Below are positions 30,193 through 39,878 of a DNA stretch of 64,000 bases, in pieces; position 1 is the stretch's first letter; the number at the start of each line of letters is the position of its first letter. The position numbers were made by a program, and so were the translations under genes. Source of the stretch: Mesorhizobium loti (GTDB lineage: Bacteria; Pseudomonadota; Alphaproteobacteria; Rhizobiales; Rhizobiaceae); the NCBI GenBank assembly GCA_002356515.1, contig AP017605.1:5503020-5567019 (forward strand). The letters are read 5' to 3'. The notes under the pieces are model-generated. The model was not told where the DNA came from. It ran no database searches and worked only from the letters and a program-made list of their open reading frames with translations.

Positions 30193-31910
30193 TCAACGGT
30201 GGGGAAAATAAGGGGCCGACTGCTCGGGTTTCCGAGCAAGGCTTGTTGGCCGCTCGATCAAAAGGGTCATTTGAGGTGGAAGCTCTCCTTTGTGCATTTG
30301 GAGGACCCGTTCGTCCAGTTCCTTGTCTGCTTCCGTGAGGCGATGGTTCAGGCGAAGATAGTCTGTCCAGGTCGGCGTGCGGAATGTTTCTATCCACTGC
30401 GCAGGCTTCTGAAGATTGCGCTGCAGGGTCCATTGCCGAGCACCGACGCGGGTCTGCACATGCCGGCGCTCGCGCATGAGGTCCAGGAAAGCCTCGACGT
30501 TCTCTTCATGGATCAGATATTCGACCTTGACCACGATCGGGCCGCTTCTCGGCTTCAAATTGAGAGCGACAGCTGGGGCGTCGAATTCCTCCAAAGGATC
30601 GGGCTCGGACTCCCGGCGCTCGCGAAGAGGAAACAGCACGCCGGCTGCGGCGACGAGCAACAAAGCACCAGCGGAGCCCTCCAGCGCCCAGGTCAGGGAA
30701 TGGTTCTGGGAAACCGTGCCCCATACCCAGCTTCCGGCAGCGATGCCGCCATCTATCAATGCATAGTAGATCGAGATGGTGCGTCCCACGACCCAGCGCG
30801 GGCTCGCCAGCTGCACGCTCACGCCAACGCCGGACCAGGCGGTGACCCAGCCCGCGCCGCCCAAGGCGAGTGCAAGTGCCGCCACCGCAATGGAAGAGGT
30901 CAGTGCCAGGGAAAGGGAGCACGCCGCGCAGGCGACGCAGGAGAGCCTCATCAGTTGCTCTTGCGACAAGCTCCGTCTGAATGTGCTGTTGGAGAAGCCG
31001 GCGAAGACGGCGCCTGAGCCGAAGCCGGCCATCAGCGTGCCATAGGCGAGCGGTCCTCCCCCCAAATGATCGCGGACAGCCAGCGGCAGCAGTGCGAGTA
31101 TGGCGTTGCTCGCCAGGCGCGCGCGATCGCCGCCTTGATCTCAGATGACATCGCCGTGAAGCGCAGCCCGTCATAAATCGCCGTTTTCATCGACTCACGC
31201 GGGAGAGGTGAAGAGCGAACCTTCCACTTGCAGCGCCATATGGCGCCTAGCGGGACTAAATAGGTGAGGGTGGTCACTGTGAAGGCCGCCAGAAGCCCGA
31301 AGGAGGCAACCACGATGCCGCCGAGCGCCGGGCCCACGGTCCGCACAGTGTTGAAGCCGACGGAGAGCAGGGTCACGGCAGCCGGAACATCGCGGCGGTC
31401 TACGATATCGCCAACCGAAGCTTGCCAGGCGGGATCGTGGAGAGCGCCGCCGCATGCGATCAAAAAGCTGAAGCCGAGGATCATCCACGGACTGACAAAG
31501 CCCAGCGCCACAAAAGCGGCCAGCGCCGCAGAGGCTATCACCATAAGGCAGCGGCCGGCGAACATGACCCCGCGACGGCTGTAATTGTCGGCGAGAGCGC
31601 CAGCGAACACGGACAAGATGAAAGCGGGCAAGTTCGATGAAGCCTGCACCAGCGCCACCATCAGATCGGAAGTCGAAATCGTCGCCATCAACCAGCTGAT
31701 GGCGACAGTCTGCATCAACCAGCCGAGAGAAGACACCTGGGTGGCGAGCCAGATCGAACGAAAGGTCGGGTTTCTAAGCGGCGCAAATGTCGCCGGCGAA
31801 CCTGCGCCCTCGTCTGCTCCCGCCATCCTGCGCATATTTCGGAGCGCCGCCTCTCGTCTTACGTATAGACTCGCCTGCGCGGAAGATGTGCAGGCGCAAA
31901 CTGCCGCCAT
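30193..31910 (-). pseudogene. MFS_3-type exporter with a frameshift
   Basis: Two overlapping reverse frames form one ~520-residue major facilitator protein of the MFS_3 group (EntS-like). The upstream frame (31910 to ~31110) carries the first half, with LRNPTFRSIWLATQVSSLGW and GALADNYSRRGVMFAGR (the loop 2-3 motif). The downstream frame (from ~31110 to 30193) carries the second half and the soluble C-terminal domain (VKVEYLIHEENVEAFLDLMRE). One base is out of register near 31105-31120 (SSEIKAAIARA, then LASNAILALLPLAVRDHL in the other frame). It is either a recent pseudogene or a sequencing error. An intact version would export a small molecule. Confidence 0.8.
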
Positions 31911-32642
31911 TTTGTAATTTCATTCCAGTCCAAGATTGATCAACTGCTGGCTTGCGTCAAATGCAGTATCCATAGCTGGGTCATCTAGCGGCGAGATGGC
32001 CCTAAGCTCCGCTTGCCGGCCCTACTGGGCGGCATGATCAGCGCCCTCGTCGCCCGCAAAGTCCGTCCGCACTGTCGGTTGACCCGCGCCAGCGGCTCGG
32101 CACATTGCGCCGAAGCGGCCCCTCAAGCCTCGCAGCTCATCGCCCGGCCCTGGACGTCTTCGTATAGGCCCAGACCCTGAACCTGCCTATCAATCTGCAA
32201 GAGGGGATCGGCATCGCCTTCATCTTCATCTCGCACAAGCTCGGCGTCTTGGAGCAACGGGCACCGCTCATAATGTCCGCCAGGATAAACCGCGGTAGCA
32301 GGCGATATGCTTCTTAGCCCTCGATCGGTGATGAAACGCTCCAGTATCTGCCCAAGCTTGACAAGATCCCTGAGGGGCTGGCCCGTGTGGCGGGCAAGCA
32401 GGCTGGCGGCCATTGGGTGTAGGCGGGGGAGCCAGCTATTCATCACGGTTCCCGTCTTTCCTTGTGAACATCGTGCAGCCACCAAGCCAGGCGGCGGCCA
32501 TCTAAAAACGCGATGGCACCATCTGGGACATTATATTGGCTAATTGAACACCGCGTGGCGCATACTTCCAGAGCAGCAAAACGCGCACCAGCGATCGTAA
32601 ACCCGGCGCCAGGTCGCCTGAATACTAGCAATAGGTTGAACA
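31911..32642. other. Intergenic region with an ABC ATPase remnant
   Basis: Apart from the ATPase fragment at 32140-32310, nothing is supported. The promoter of the deacylase-methylaspartate block should lie in the last ~150 bp, but I cannot place it. Confidence 0.4.
32140..32310 (+). pseudogene. Remnant of a DppF-type ATPase
   Basis: The + strand reads ALDVFV, QTLNLPINLQEGIGIAFIFIS, HKLGVLEQ, parallel to [18 protein letters not shown] and [15 protein letters not shown] in the intact ATPase at 19453. Only the stretch after Walker B survives and the frame is broken. With the binding-protein remnant at 10733 it indicates a former second copy of the transporter. Confidence 0.7.
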
Positions 32643-33647
32643 ATGAGCGAAGCACCGCATCTTACCTTTGATCTCGATATGCCCGGCGTGAGCAGGGGGC
32701 ATCTTGTTGTCCCGGGAGGTGCCGACCGCGGAGAGCTTTCGCTCCCTGTCTTCAGTCTCAATAAAGGAGAAGGGCCGCGCCTTCTTGTCACCGGCGGAAA
32801 TCATGGCAATGAACTGGAGGGGCCGCTTGTCGCGCGACGGCTTATCGAGTGGCTGCCAGAAGCGCAAACCTGTGGAAGGGTCATCGTCCTACCGATGCTC
32901 AATCCATTAGCCGTGCAGGCATGGAGCCGCAATACTCCGCTCGACGGGTTGAATCTCAATCGCGTGTTTCCGGGCCGCGCCGGCGGGTCAGTGACCGAAC
33001 GAATCGCGGATGCGGTTTCGCGCATTTTGTTGCCAATGGCCGACACGGTATTTGATCTGCACAGCTTCGGACCAACGTGGGATTTTCCACCGGCCGCCAC
33101 GACGCACCCGATTGCCGATCTCGATCTCATGGCCAGGACGGTGAGAATGGCGGAAGCGTTCAAATTGCCCTTGACATTGGTCTGGGAATACAACGACACG
33201 GTTGGAATGTTCGATATCGTGGCCCAAAACCAAGGGAAGGTATTTGTTTGCGCTGAATTTGGCGGCGGCACGGTCGGCGCGGACAATCTCGCGATTTACG
33301 AGGCTGGAGTGCGCAACGCGCTCATCGCGCTCGGGCTGGTCGAGGGTAAGGCCGAGTATCCAACGTTCCGTGAACAGAAGTCCGGCCAAACACTCGAAAC
33401 GCATCCGTCCGACGAGTTGAAATCGCCCGCACCGGGCATCTTCGAACCTCGCGCGTCGGTGTTGGATGAAGTGAAGCAGGGAGATCTCATAGGCATCCTG
33501 CATCCGATGGATTCTCTGTCCGTTGAATCCATTGACATCCGCGCGCCTGGAACAGCCATCGTCTTCGCCATACGATCGGGGGGGCATGTCGGCGTCAACG
33601 AATGGGTAGCGGCCGTTGCGCGCCCCCTGCGCCTCGAGTGCCACTAG
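32643..33647 (+). CDS. Aspartoacylase/succinylglutamate desuccinylase-family deacylase (DoeB/EutE-like)
   Basis: A 334-residue zinc deacylase. GGNHGNELEGP (~56-66) supplies the first His and Glu of the zinc site and DLHSFG (~138-143) the next His; ICAEFGGG-type sequence and a C-terminal HPMDSLS ... GHVG lid follow. The pattern is closest to DoeB/EutE enzymes, which remove an N-acetyl group from diaminobutyrate in ectoine breakdown. It lies 25 bp upstream of the methylaspartate ammonia-lyase gene and is probably cotranscribed with it, so removal of an acyl group from 3-methylaspartate or a related amino acid fits best. The exact substrate is inferred. A decayed paralogue lies at 29276. Confidence 0.8.
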   Translation: MSEAPHLTFDLDMPGVSRGHLVVPGGADRGELSLPVFSLNKGEGPRLLVTGGNHGNELEGPLVARRLIEWLPEAQTCGRVIVLPMLNPLAVQAWSRNTPLDGLNLNRVFPGRAGGSVTERIADAVSRILLPMADTVFDLHSFGPTWDFPPAATTHPIADLDLMARTVRMAEAFKLPLTLVWEYNDTVGMFDIVAQNQGKVFVCAEFGGGTVGADNLAIYEAGVRNALIALGLVEGKAEYPTFREQKSGQTLETHPSDELKSPAPGIFEPRASVLDEVKQGDLIGILHPMDSLSVESIDIRAPGTAIVFAIRSGGHVGVNEWVAAVARPLRLECH

Positions 33648-33672
33648 CAGAACGAAATTTAATCCCCTCAGA

Positions 33673-34944
33673 ATGAATCGAGTGACTGAATTGCAAATCA
33701 AAGACGTCCTCCTCACGCTTGGCAATGGCGCATTTTTCTATGACGACCAGGCTGCTATCAGGGCCGGGGCCTCGCAGGATGCTTTCATCTATGTTGGCGA
33801 ACCGGTAACGCCCGGGTTTACATCCATTCGCGTTCCAGCATCGTCGCTCAGCGTCGGGCTTGTCCTCTCCGACGACACCGTTGTTTGGGGCGACATGATG
33901 GGCGTTCAGTACTCTGGTGCTGGCGGACGCGATCCATTGTTTGAAACTTCTCAAATCTCGGATTTGACCTCCCGGGTCGTGGCGCCTCGGCTTCTGGATG
34001 TTGATGTATCTCGTTACCTTGTGGCCTGCGCGAAGGTTCTCGAGCCTCACGAACATAAGCGGCTACCTCTCGCGATTGAGTATGGCGTCAGCCAGGCCCT
34101 GCTTCGAGCCGCGGCCTACCTCCAGCGCGCCACCATGGCAGAGGTTGTATGCGCTGAATTTGACTTGCCGCTGCCGACGCGCAGGGTCCCGATCTACTGC
34201 CAGAGCGGCGATGCTCGCGAAATCAATGTCGACAAGATGATTCTGAAGGCCGTGGATGTGCTTCCCCACGGCCTGATCAACTCACGGCAGAAATTCGGAA
34301 TCAACGGCCAGACCTTCATGGAGTTCGTGAAGTGGGTTGCAAGGCGTACGCGCGAAATCGGCTGCCCGGGGTATCATCCGGTGCTGCATTTCGATGTGTA
34401 TGGCTGGATCGGCCAGGAAATCGGCCTTGAGCCGCAAAACATCGCGGACTTTATCTGCCAGGTTGCAAATACCGTCCCGGATTTCACGCTAAACATCGAG
34501 TCCCCAGCGGATTTCGGTTCGACGCAGGCACAAATTGAGAACTATGCCAAGGTCGTATCGATATTGGACAACCGGGGTTCCAATGCCCGTATTGTTGTGG
34601 ACGAGCGATGCAACATGCTCGAGGATATCCGGCTCTTTGCCGAAGCAAAGGCCGCCCATCTCGTCCAAATCAAGACCCCCGATGTTGGCTCAATTGCCGA
34701 CACGGCACGTGCCGTTCTTATTTGTAAGGAGAACCAAGTTGGAGCGTATGTCGGGGGGAGCTGTACCGAGACGGATCTCTCCGCCCAAGCTTCTGTCCAC
34801 GTATCGGTGGCGACCCAGGCCGACATGATGCTCGCAAAGCCCGGTATGGGTGTCGACGAAGCATTTTCAATCGTTGGGAATGAACAAAATCGGCTGCTTG
34901 CGATGCTGAACCGTCGTCGGGCTCAAAACGAAAACGTTGGATGA
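33673..34944 (+). CDS. mal: 3-Methylaspartate ammonia-lyase
   Basis: A 423-residue enolase-superfamily enzyme that converts 3-methylaspartate to mesaconate and ammonia. Family blocks are GVQYSGAGGRDPLF (~76-89), YHPVLHFDVYGWIG (~234-247), IESPADFGS, VVDERCN, the catalytic lysine in LVQIKTPDVG, and GAYVGGSCTETDLSA. The C-terminal LAKPGMGVDEAFSIVGNE is diagnostic. I start at ATG 33673, as the upstream codons of the open frame have no family match. It is surrounded by enzymes that can carry mesaconate to acetyl-CoA and pyruvate. No glutamate mutase is present, so the methylaspartate must come from another source. Confidence 0.9.
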   Translation: MNRVTELQIKDVLLTLGNGAFFYDDQAAIRAGASQDAFIYVGEPVTPGFTSIRVPASSLSVGLVLSDDTVVWGDMMGVQYSGAGGRDPLFETSQISDLTSRVVAPRLLDVDVSRYLVACAKVLEPHEHKRLPLAIEYGVSQALLRAAAYLQRATMAEVVCAEFDLPLPTRRVPIYCQSGDAREINVDKMILKAVDVLPHGLINSRQKFGINGQTFMEFVKWVARRTREIGCPGYHPVLHFDVYGWIGQEIGLEPQNIADFICQVANTVPDFTLNIESPADFGSTQAQIENYAKVVSILDNRGSNARIVVDERCNMLEDIRLFAEAKAAHLVQIKTPDVGSIADTARAVLICKENQVGAYVGGSCTETDLSAQASVHVSVATQADMMLAKPGMGVDEAFSIVGNEQNRLLAMLNRRRAQNENVG

Positions 34945-34959
34945 AAAGCACGGTGTCGC

Positions 34960-36111
34960 ATGCAGAACTCTCTTGAGGGGATCACTGTCGTAGCCGTGGA
35001 GCAGGCCGTTGCTGCGCCTTACGCGTCGTCTCGCCTTGCGGACGCTGGCGCCCGGGTGATCAAAATCGAGAGGCCCGAAGGGGATTTTGCCCGCAACTAC
35101 GACAAGTTGGTACGGGGACAGAGCGCTTACTTCGTCTGGCTCAACCGGGGTAAGGAGTCGGTCTGTCTGGACCTAAGGTTGGAGGCGGATCGCGCCGTCC
35201 TCGACACGCTCATCGCCGCTGCTGACGTCTTCATTCAGAACCTGAAGCCAGGCAGCATCGATAAACTGGGTTTCGGGTCTGCGGATCTTCGTCGGCGCTT
35301 TCCGAGGCTGATCACCTGCGATATCTCCGGTTTCGGGGAGGGGGGGCCGTATTCCCATTTGAAGGCTTATGATCTCATCGTCCAGGCCGAAACAGGCTTA
35401 TGCGCGATCACCGGCAACCAACAAGGGCCCGCGCGTGTAGGGGTCTCGGTGTGCGACATCTCAGCGGGCATGACAGCGCATAGTGCCATTCTTCAGGCGC
35501 TGTATCACCGCGAGGTCACCGGCGAAGGGACAGGCATCCAGGTGTCACTGTTCGGCGCCGTGGCCGACTGGATGAACGTGCCGGTTCTGCAAAACGACTA
35601 CAGCGGTTATCACACCGTACGCGCGGGCGTGAAACACCCGTCGCTGGCGCCGTATGGCGCCTATCGTTGTGCCGATGGAAAAGAGGTCATCTTTTCGGTA
35701 CAGAATGACCGTGAATGGGTGAATTTTTGCGAGAAGTTTCTGAAGCAGCCGGAGCTTACCCGCGCACCTGGCTTTGCCGATAACATGGAGCGCCTCGATC
35801 ACCGGGCGCAACTTGATGCGATCATTGAACTTCGGTTTTCCGAACTGTCCTGCCACGAAGCAATGCATGAACTTGAGGCGGCTGGTTTGGCATATGGCCG
35901 ACTGAACGAAGTGGCGGATGTTTCAAGGCATCCACACATTCGCAGGGTCGAGGTTGTCACACCTGAAGGAACCGTCGAGACGATAGCGCCGGCGGCGATT
36001 TTCAACTCGGAGCACCCCTCGCTGCGCCCGGTGCCGGCTCTTGGCGCCCACACCGAGGCAATCCGCGAGGAGGTTGTGGCGCTTTCGCGCGAAAGAGCCG
36101 CGTCAGCGTGA
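34960..36111 (+). CDS. Family III CoA-transferase (CaiB/BaiF)
   Basis: A 383-residue CoA-transferase. The N-terminal VVAVEQAVAAPYASSRLADAGARVIKIERPEGD and the catalytic aspartate in KAYDLIVQAETG (~139) are typical. Family III enzymes move CoA between dicarboxylic acids, and succinyl-CoA:citramalate or mesaconate CoA-transferases belong here. With methylaspartate ammonia-lyase upstream and a CitE-like lyase downstream, mesaconate or citramalate is the likely acceptor. It starts 15 bp after the preceding gene. Confidence 0.88.
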   Translation: MQNSLEGITVVAVEQAVAAPYASSRLADAGARVIKIERPEGDFARNYDKLVRGQSAYFVWLNRGKESVCLDLRLEADRAVLDTLIAAADVFIQNLKPGSIDKLGFGSADLRRRFPRLITCDISGFGEGGPYSHLKAYDLIVQAETGLCAITGNQQGPARVGVSVCDISAGMTAHSAILQALYHREVTGEGTGIQVSLFGAVADWMNVPVLQNDYSGYHTVRAGVKHPSLAPYGAYRCADGKEVIFSVQNDREWVNFCEKFLKQPELTRAPGFADNMERLDHRAQLDAIIELRFSELSCHEAMHELEAAGLAYGRLNEVADVSRHPHIRRVEVVTPEGTVETIAPAAIFNSEHPSLRPVPALGAHTEAIREEVVALSRERAASA

Positions 36112-36229
36112 GCGCGCGTCTTGTCGGTAGGTGAGTGCGCTCGCGACGTACAGCGACCGTGTGTACCTCGGATCATCCAGCGAATTGGCGGCCCAGCGAG
36201 CTCGCTAAATCAACCGCACAGGCGACTCC

Positions 36230-37144
36230 ATGATCAAGGACACCTTTCCGGCCATTGAAAGCGCTATATCTGTACCCCGCTGGAGATCCCTGCTCTTCGT
36301 TCCCGCTCACGTTCCGCGCTTTGTTAAGATGGCCCATGGGCGGGGTGCAGATGGCGTCATTCTCGACCTGGAGGACTCTGTTCCCCAGGATCAGAAGGGC
36401 CAGGCACGGCGGCAGCTCCCAGAATCCGTGACAAAAGTGGGTCGTAACGGCGCGTCGGTTTTGGTCCGCGTGAACCGTGGCCTGCGCGCGCTGGCTGCCG
36501 ACCTTGAAGCAGCGATCGTCGCAGGCGTCAATGCGCTTGTCCTTCCCAAGGTGGAGTCGGCCGAGTGGGTGATGGAAGTCGCTGATGCCGTGACGGAACT
36601 TGAGCACGAAAGGAATCTTGACCCGGGAAGCGTTCGGTTTGTTGCCCAGATCGAAACTCCGGGGGCATTGACGAGACTCGCGGCAATAGCTTCGGCCCAT
36701 CCACGAATGGCCGCGATGGCGCTTGGTCCGGAAGATTTCAGCGCGTCCGTTGGCGGGACACCAAGTCCAGAGCTCCTTCTAGGACCGAACCTTTCGGTCT
36801 TGTTCGCCGCCCGCGCGAGCGGTCTGCTGCCTCTGGGATTCGTTGGAAGTATCGGGGAGTTTTCGGACACCCAGAAGTTCCGCGATGTCGTCATACAGGC
36901 GAGGCGGCTCGGTTTCGTCGGAGCGTTGGCGATTCATCCGACACAAGTTGCCATCCTGAATGAAGCCTTCTCGCCTAGCGCAGAGGAGTTCGAGTGGGCC
37001 CGGCGCGTGCTCGCGGCCGAAAGGGATGCCGCGGCAGAGGGTAGAGGAGCTTTCGCCTTGGACGGAAAGATGGTCGATGCCCCGGTTGTCAGGAGGGCCC
37101 GCGAAATCATCGCCATGGGTCCGAAAGCCGAGTTGGGCGTTTGA
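36230..37144 (+). CDS. CitE/HpcH-family lyase, citramalyl-CoA lyase-like
   Basis: A 304-residue TIM-barrel lyase of the HpcH/HpaI/CitE group. RSLLFVPAHVPRFV (residue ~19 on), DGVILDLEDSVP, VRVN, VLPKVES, the metal-binding Glu in AQIETPGAL, ALGPEDF and IHPTQVAILNEAFSP match citrate-lyase beta and citramalyl/malyl-CoA lyases. The predicted reaction is cleavage of citramalyl-CoA to acetyl-CoA and pyruvate. It follows the CoA-transferase in the same direction. Confidence 0.88.
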   Translation: MIKDTFPAIESAISVPRWRSLLFVPAHVPRFVKMAHGRGADGVILDLEDSVPQDQKGQARRQLPESVTKVGRNGASVLVRVNRGLRALAADLEAAIVAGVNALVLPKVESAEWVMEVADAVTELEHERNLDPGSVRFVAQIETPGALTRLAAIASAHPRMAAMALGPEDFSASVGGTPSPELLLGPNLSVLFAARASGLLPLGFVGSIGEFSDTQKFRDVVIQARRLGFVGALAIHPTQVAILNEAFSPSAEEFEWARRVLAAERDAAAEGRGAFALDGKMVDAPVVRRAREIIAMGPKAELGV

Positions 37145-37316
37145 GCGGCTGATTTAGCCCAGACTCGGACGACACGACACGAAGGTGCTCCACTTGCCTC
37201 GGCCGTGGATTGCCCGGCGATGCTGCAGCGCGGCACAATTATTGCTTTCTCGCCATCGCTTTTCGAGATAGATAGGGGGAAGTTGGGGAAAGTGCCTCAG
37301 TTGGGCTCTTCAAGTC

Positions 37317-38243
37317 ATGGAAATTAGGCAGTTAAAATACTTCGTCGGCGTAGTCGAAGCAGGCAGCTTCACGAAGGCCGCTGCGTTCCTCAATATTGCT
37401 CAGAGCGCTCTGAGCCTGCATGTGCGTCAGTTGGAGGAGGGTTTCGGCACTCAGCTGCTTATACGCGACAGGACCGGCGTGAGCGTGACGGCGTCAGGAG
37501 CCAAACTGCTCGAACGAGCGCGGGCAATTCTCAAGGAGATTCGACTCACCGAAGTGGAATTGACCAACACAGCTGCTTCCCCTGCCGGGGAGGTGACTAT
37601 TGGCATTCCGTCCGGAGCTGCTCGCGTCCTGAGCGGTCCTCTGCTTGAGTCGGTGAGAAACGAACTGCCGAGGGTCTCCCTCAAGATGATCGAGGGTATG
37701 ACGGGGCCGCTGGAGGAGTGGATGGCTGCTGGACGCTTCAATCTGGCGGTTCTCTACCGCACGGCGGACAGTGTGGGGCGAATGGCGGTCCTAGCGCGCG
37801 AAGACCTTTGTCTGGTGGTCCCGTCCGGTGAGCCACCCTTCGAAGACGCGATATCTCTGGCGGATCTGCATGCGTTCCCGCTGGCGGTTCCCATGCGCAA
37901 TAACAATGTCAGGCGTTCGGTGGCTGACGTCGTCGCACAACACGGCTGCGCGCTGGACGTCAAGTTTGAAGTGGACTCGCTCTCAACGATAATCAACATG
38001 GTCATAGAAGGGAAAGCCCATTCTATTCTCGCTCCGTCGGCCGTTCAGAAAGAAGCCTCTCAGGGGCTGGTGCGGACGGTCAAAATCGTCGATCCGGTGA
38101 TTACCCGCTCCGTCGTACTTGCCGTAAATCCGAAAGACGAGCGTTCTGCGGCCGTGTCCGCGGTCCGCAAGCTCATCCCCAAGGTCGCCAGAGAATTAAT
38201 AGAGAGCCGGGGCTGGGCAGCGGTGGCGCCTGACGCGGCCTGA
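37317..38243 (+). CDS. LysR-family transcriptional regulator
   Basis: A 308-residue LysR regulator: a winged HTH in residues 1-60 (MEIRQLKYFVGVVEAGSFTKAA, then AQSALSLHVRQLE) and a two-lobed periplasmic-binding-like effector domain after ~90. The SALSLHVRQLEEGFGTQLL form resembles the Nac/CynR subgroup. It lies between the lyase and the aldehyde dehydrogenase, all on the same strand, so it probably controls the catabolic block; effector candidates are mesaconate or citramalate. Its start is preceded by a 170-bp gap that may hold its own promoter. Confidence 0.9.
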   Translation: MEIRQLKYFVGVVEAGSFTKAAAFLNIAQSALSLHVRQLEEGFGTQLLIRDRTGVSVTASGAKLLERARAILKEIRLTEVELTNTAASPAGEVTIGIPSGAARVLSGPLLESVRNELPRVSLKMIEGMTGPLEEWMAAGRFNLAVLYRTADSVGRMAVLAREDLCLVVPSGEPPFEDAISLADLHAFPLAVPMRNNNVRRSVADVVAQHGCALDVKFEVDSLSTIINMVIEGKAHSILAPSAVQKEASQGLVRTVKIVDPVITRSVVLAVNPKDERSAAVSAVRKLIPKVARELIESRGWAAVAPDAA

Positions 38244-38438
38244 TACTCTTCGAACTATAGCAACGCCATTACCTCTTGCGGCCATCAGGATCAGATCGAT
38301 CTGGATTCCAGATGGATTTCGGCAATATTCGATATTTGACCGGCCGCGACCATCGCGATGAAACTGGCTCAGCGAGTTAGCGGTTTCGATATCGAAACGG
38401 CGCTCGTATGGCCAGAATTCACACAAGTGGAGCCCGCG

Positions 38439-39872
38439 ATGTCCGATGCCAGGAGCTACGAGCTCTTCATTAACGGCAAATGGCGAGCCGGCAGTAGCAG
38501 AGCCTCTTTGCCGGTGATCAACCCGGCGACGGAGAAGGTATTTGCCTCTGTAGCCTCGGCAACGGTTTCGGACCTGGATGAGGCTCTTGCTTCGGCGGAA
38601 CGGAGCCGCAAGGCGTGGTCCTCACGACCTGCCAAAGATCGTGGCGAGGTTCTCGTAGCTGCCGCCAGGTTTCTGGCAGAGAAGGCTGGAGTCGCAGCCA
38701 GGGACCTGTCGACCGAACAGGGAAAGACAATTGCCGAAGCAAGAGGGGAATACGCGCGCGCGGTCGAAACGCTGGAATGGAACGGCAGAAATGTTGAAGA
38801 GCTGTCGGCCTCGATTCCGTTGGGCCCGAACCGGATGATCGTCCCGGAGGCGCTCGGTGTCGTTGCTGCCTTTACGCCCTGGAACTATCCGGCCGTTCTC
38901 ATCGCGCGCAAGCTCGCCCCCGCGCTGGCGGCAGGCTGCCCGGTGATCCTTAAAGGGGCTGAAGAGACACCGAGCGTGGCTGTCCATATCGTTGAATCGT
39001 TGCGCCAAGCAGGCATCCCCGACGGCGTGGTCAATCTGGTCTTCGGTGTTCCGGTGCATATATCGCGGCATCTCCTGAGTTCCCCAACCGTGAAGGTCTT
39101 GACTTTCACCGGTTCAACCGCTGTTGGAAAACAGCTGGCCATGCTCGCGGCGAATAATTTGCAGCGCTGCATTCTTGAACTCGGTGGGCACTCTCCGGCT
39201 ATTGTGTGCGAGGATGCCGACCTGGCAAAGGCCATACCGGCGATCTCGGAATACAAGTTCGAGTGCGCGGGCCAGAGCTGCAATGCGCCCAGCAGGATTT
39301 TTGTCGCTCGGTCCCGCTATGAGGAATTTCTGTCCCGGATGACGGAGGCGGTCCGCAAGATCAGGATCGGCCCACCAGACGACGCTGCAACGGACATGGG
39401 TCCGATGGCGAACGCCCGGCGGATTGAGGCCATGGAACGCCTGACCAAAGACGCGGTCGAACGCGGCGCTCGCATCGAGACCGGTGGCGCCCGCATTGAG
39501 CGACCAGGCTTCTACTGGCCGCCGACCATCCTGACGGGCGTACCGAAGGAAGCAAGAGTGCTTCATGAAGAGCCGTTCGGGCCGATCCTGACGATAGCGC
39601 CGTTCGACACGCTCGAGGAGGCGATTGAGGAAGCCAACGCCACCGAGTATGGTTTGGCTGCTTACTTCTTCACGGACGCTGCCGATACGCAACGAAAGCT
39701 GACCAACAGTCTTTCTGCGGGAGCTGTCAGTGTGAATTACCTGAAAGGGGTTTCCGCGGACGCGCCTTATGGAGGCATCAAGCAAAGCGGCTATGGATAT
39801 GAGGGGGGCGAGCAAGGGGTGCGAAGCTTTCAAAGCCTCAAGATGGTGAATGGCCTCGGATCATTTGGATGA
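38439..39872 (+). CDS. NAD(P)-dependent aldehyde dehydrogenase
   Basis: A 477-residue aldehyde dehydrogenase. NPATEKVFASV near the N-terminus, FTPWNYPAVLIARKLAPALAAGCPVILKGAEETP, FTGSTAVGK, the catalytic Glu in LELGGHSP, the nucleophilic Cys in CAGQSCNAPSRI (~286) and EEPFGPIL are present. It resembles semialdehyde dehydrogenases (GabD/DoeC type). I start at ATG 38439 with GTGGAGCC upstream. With the class III aminotransferase at 45402 it could oxidise a semialdehyde made by transamination of an omega- or diamino acid. The next gene begins 6 bp later. Confidence 0.88.
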   Translation: MSDARSYELFINGKWRAGSSRASLPVINPATEKVFASVASATVSDLDEALASAERSRKAWSSRPAKDRGEVLVAAARFLAEKAGVAARDLSTEQGKTIAEARGEYARAVETLEWNGRNVEELSASIPLGPNRMIVPEALGVVAAFTPWNYPAVLIARKLAPALAAGCPVILKGAEETPSVAVHIVESLRQAGIPDGVVNLVFGVPVHISRHLLSSPTVKVLTFTGSTAVGKQLAMLAANNLQRCILELGGHSPAIVCEDADLAKAIPAISEYKFECAGQSCNAPSRIFVARSRYEEFLSRMTEAVRKIRIGPPDDAATDMGPMANARRIEAMERLTKDAVERGARIETGGARIERPGFYWPPTILTGVPKEARVLHEEPFGPILTIAPFDTLEEAIEEANATEYGLAAYFFTDAADTQRKLTNSLSAGAVSVNYLKGVSADAPYGGIKQSGYGYEGGEQGVRSFQSLKMVNGLGSFG

Positions 39873-39878
39873 GTTTTC

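Noticed and set aside
37145..37316. nod box or sigma-54/NifA promoter upstream of symbiosis-related genes
   Set aside because: I looked for nod-box and GG-N10-GC patterns here and in the other intergenic regions and saw none good enough to report.
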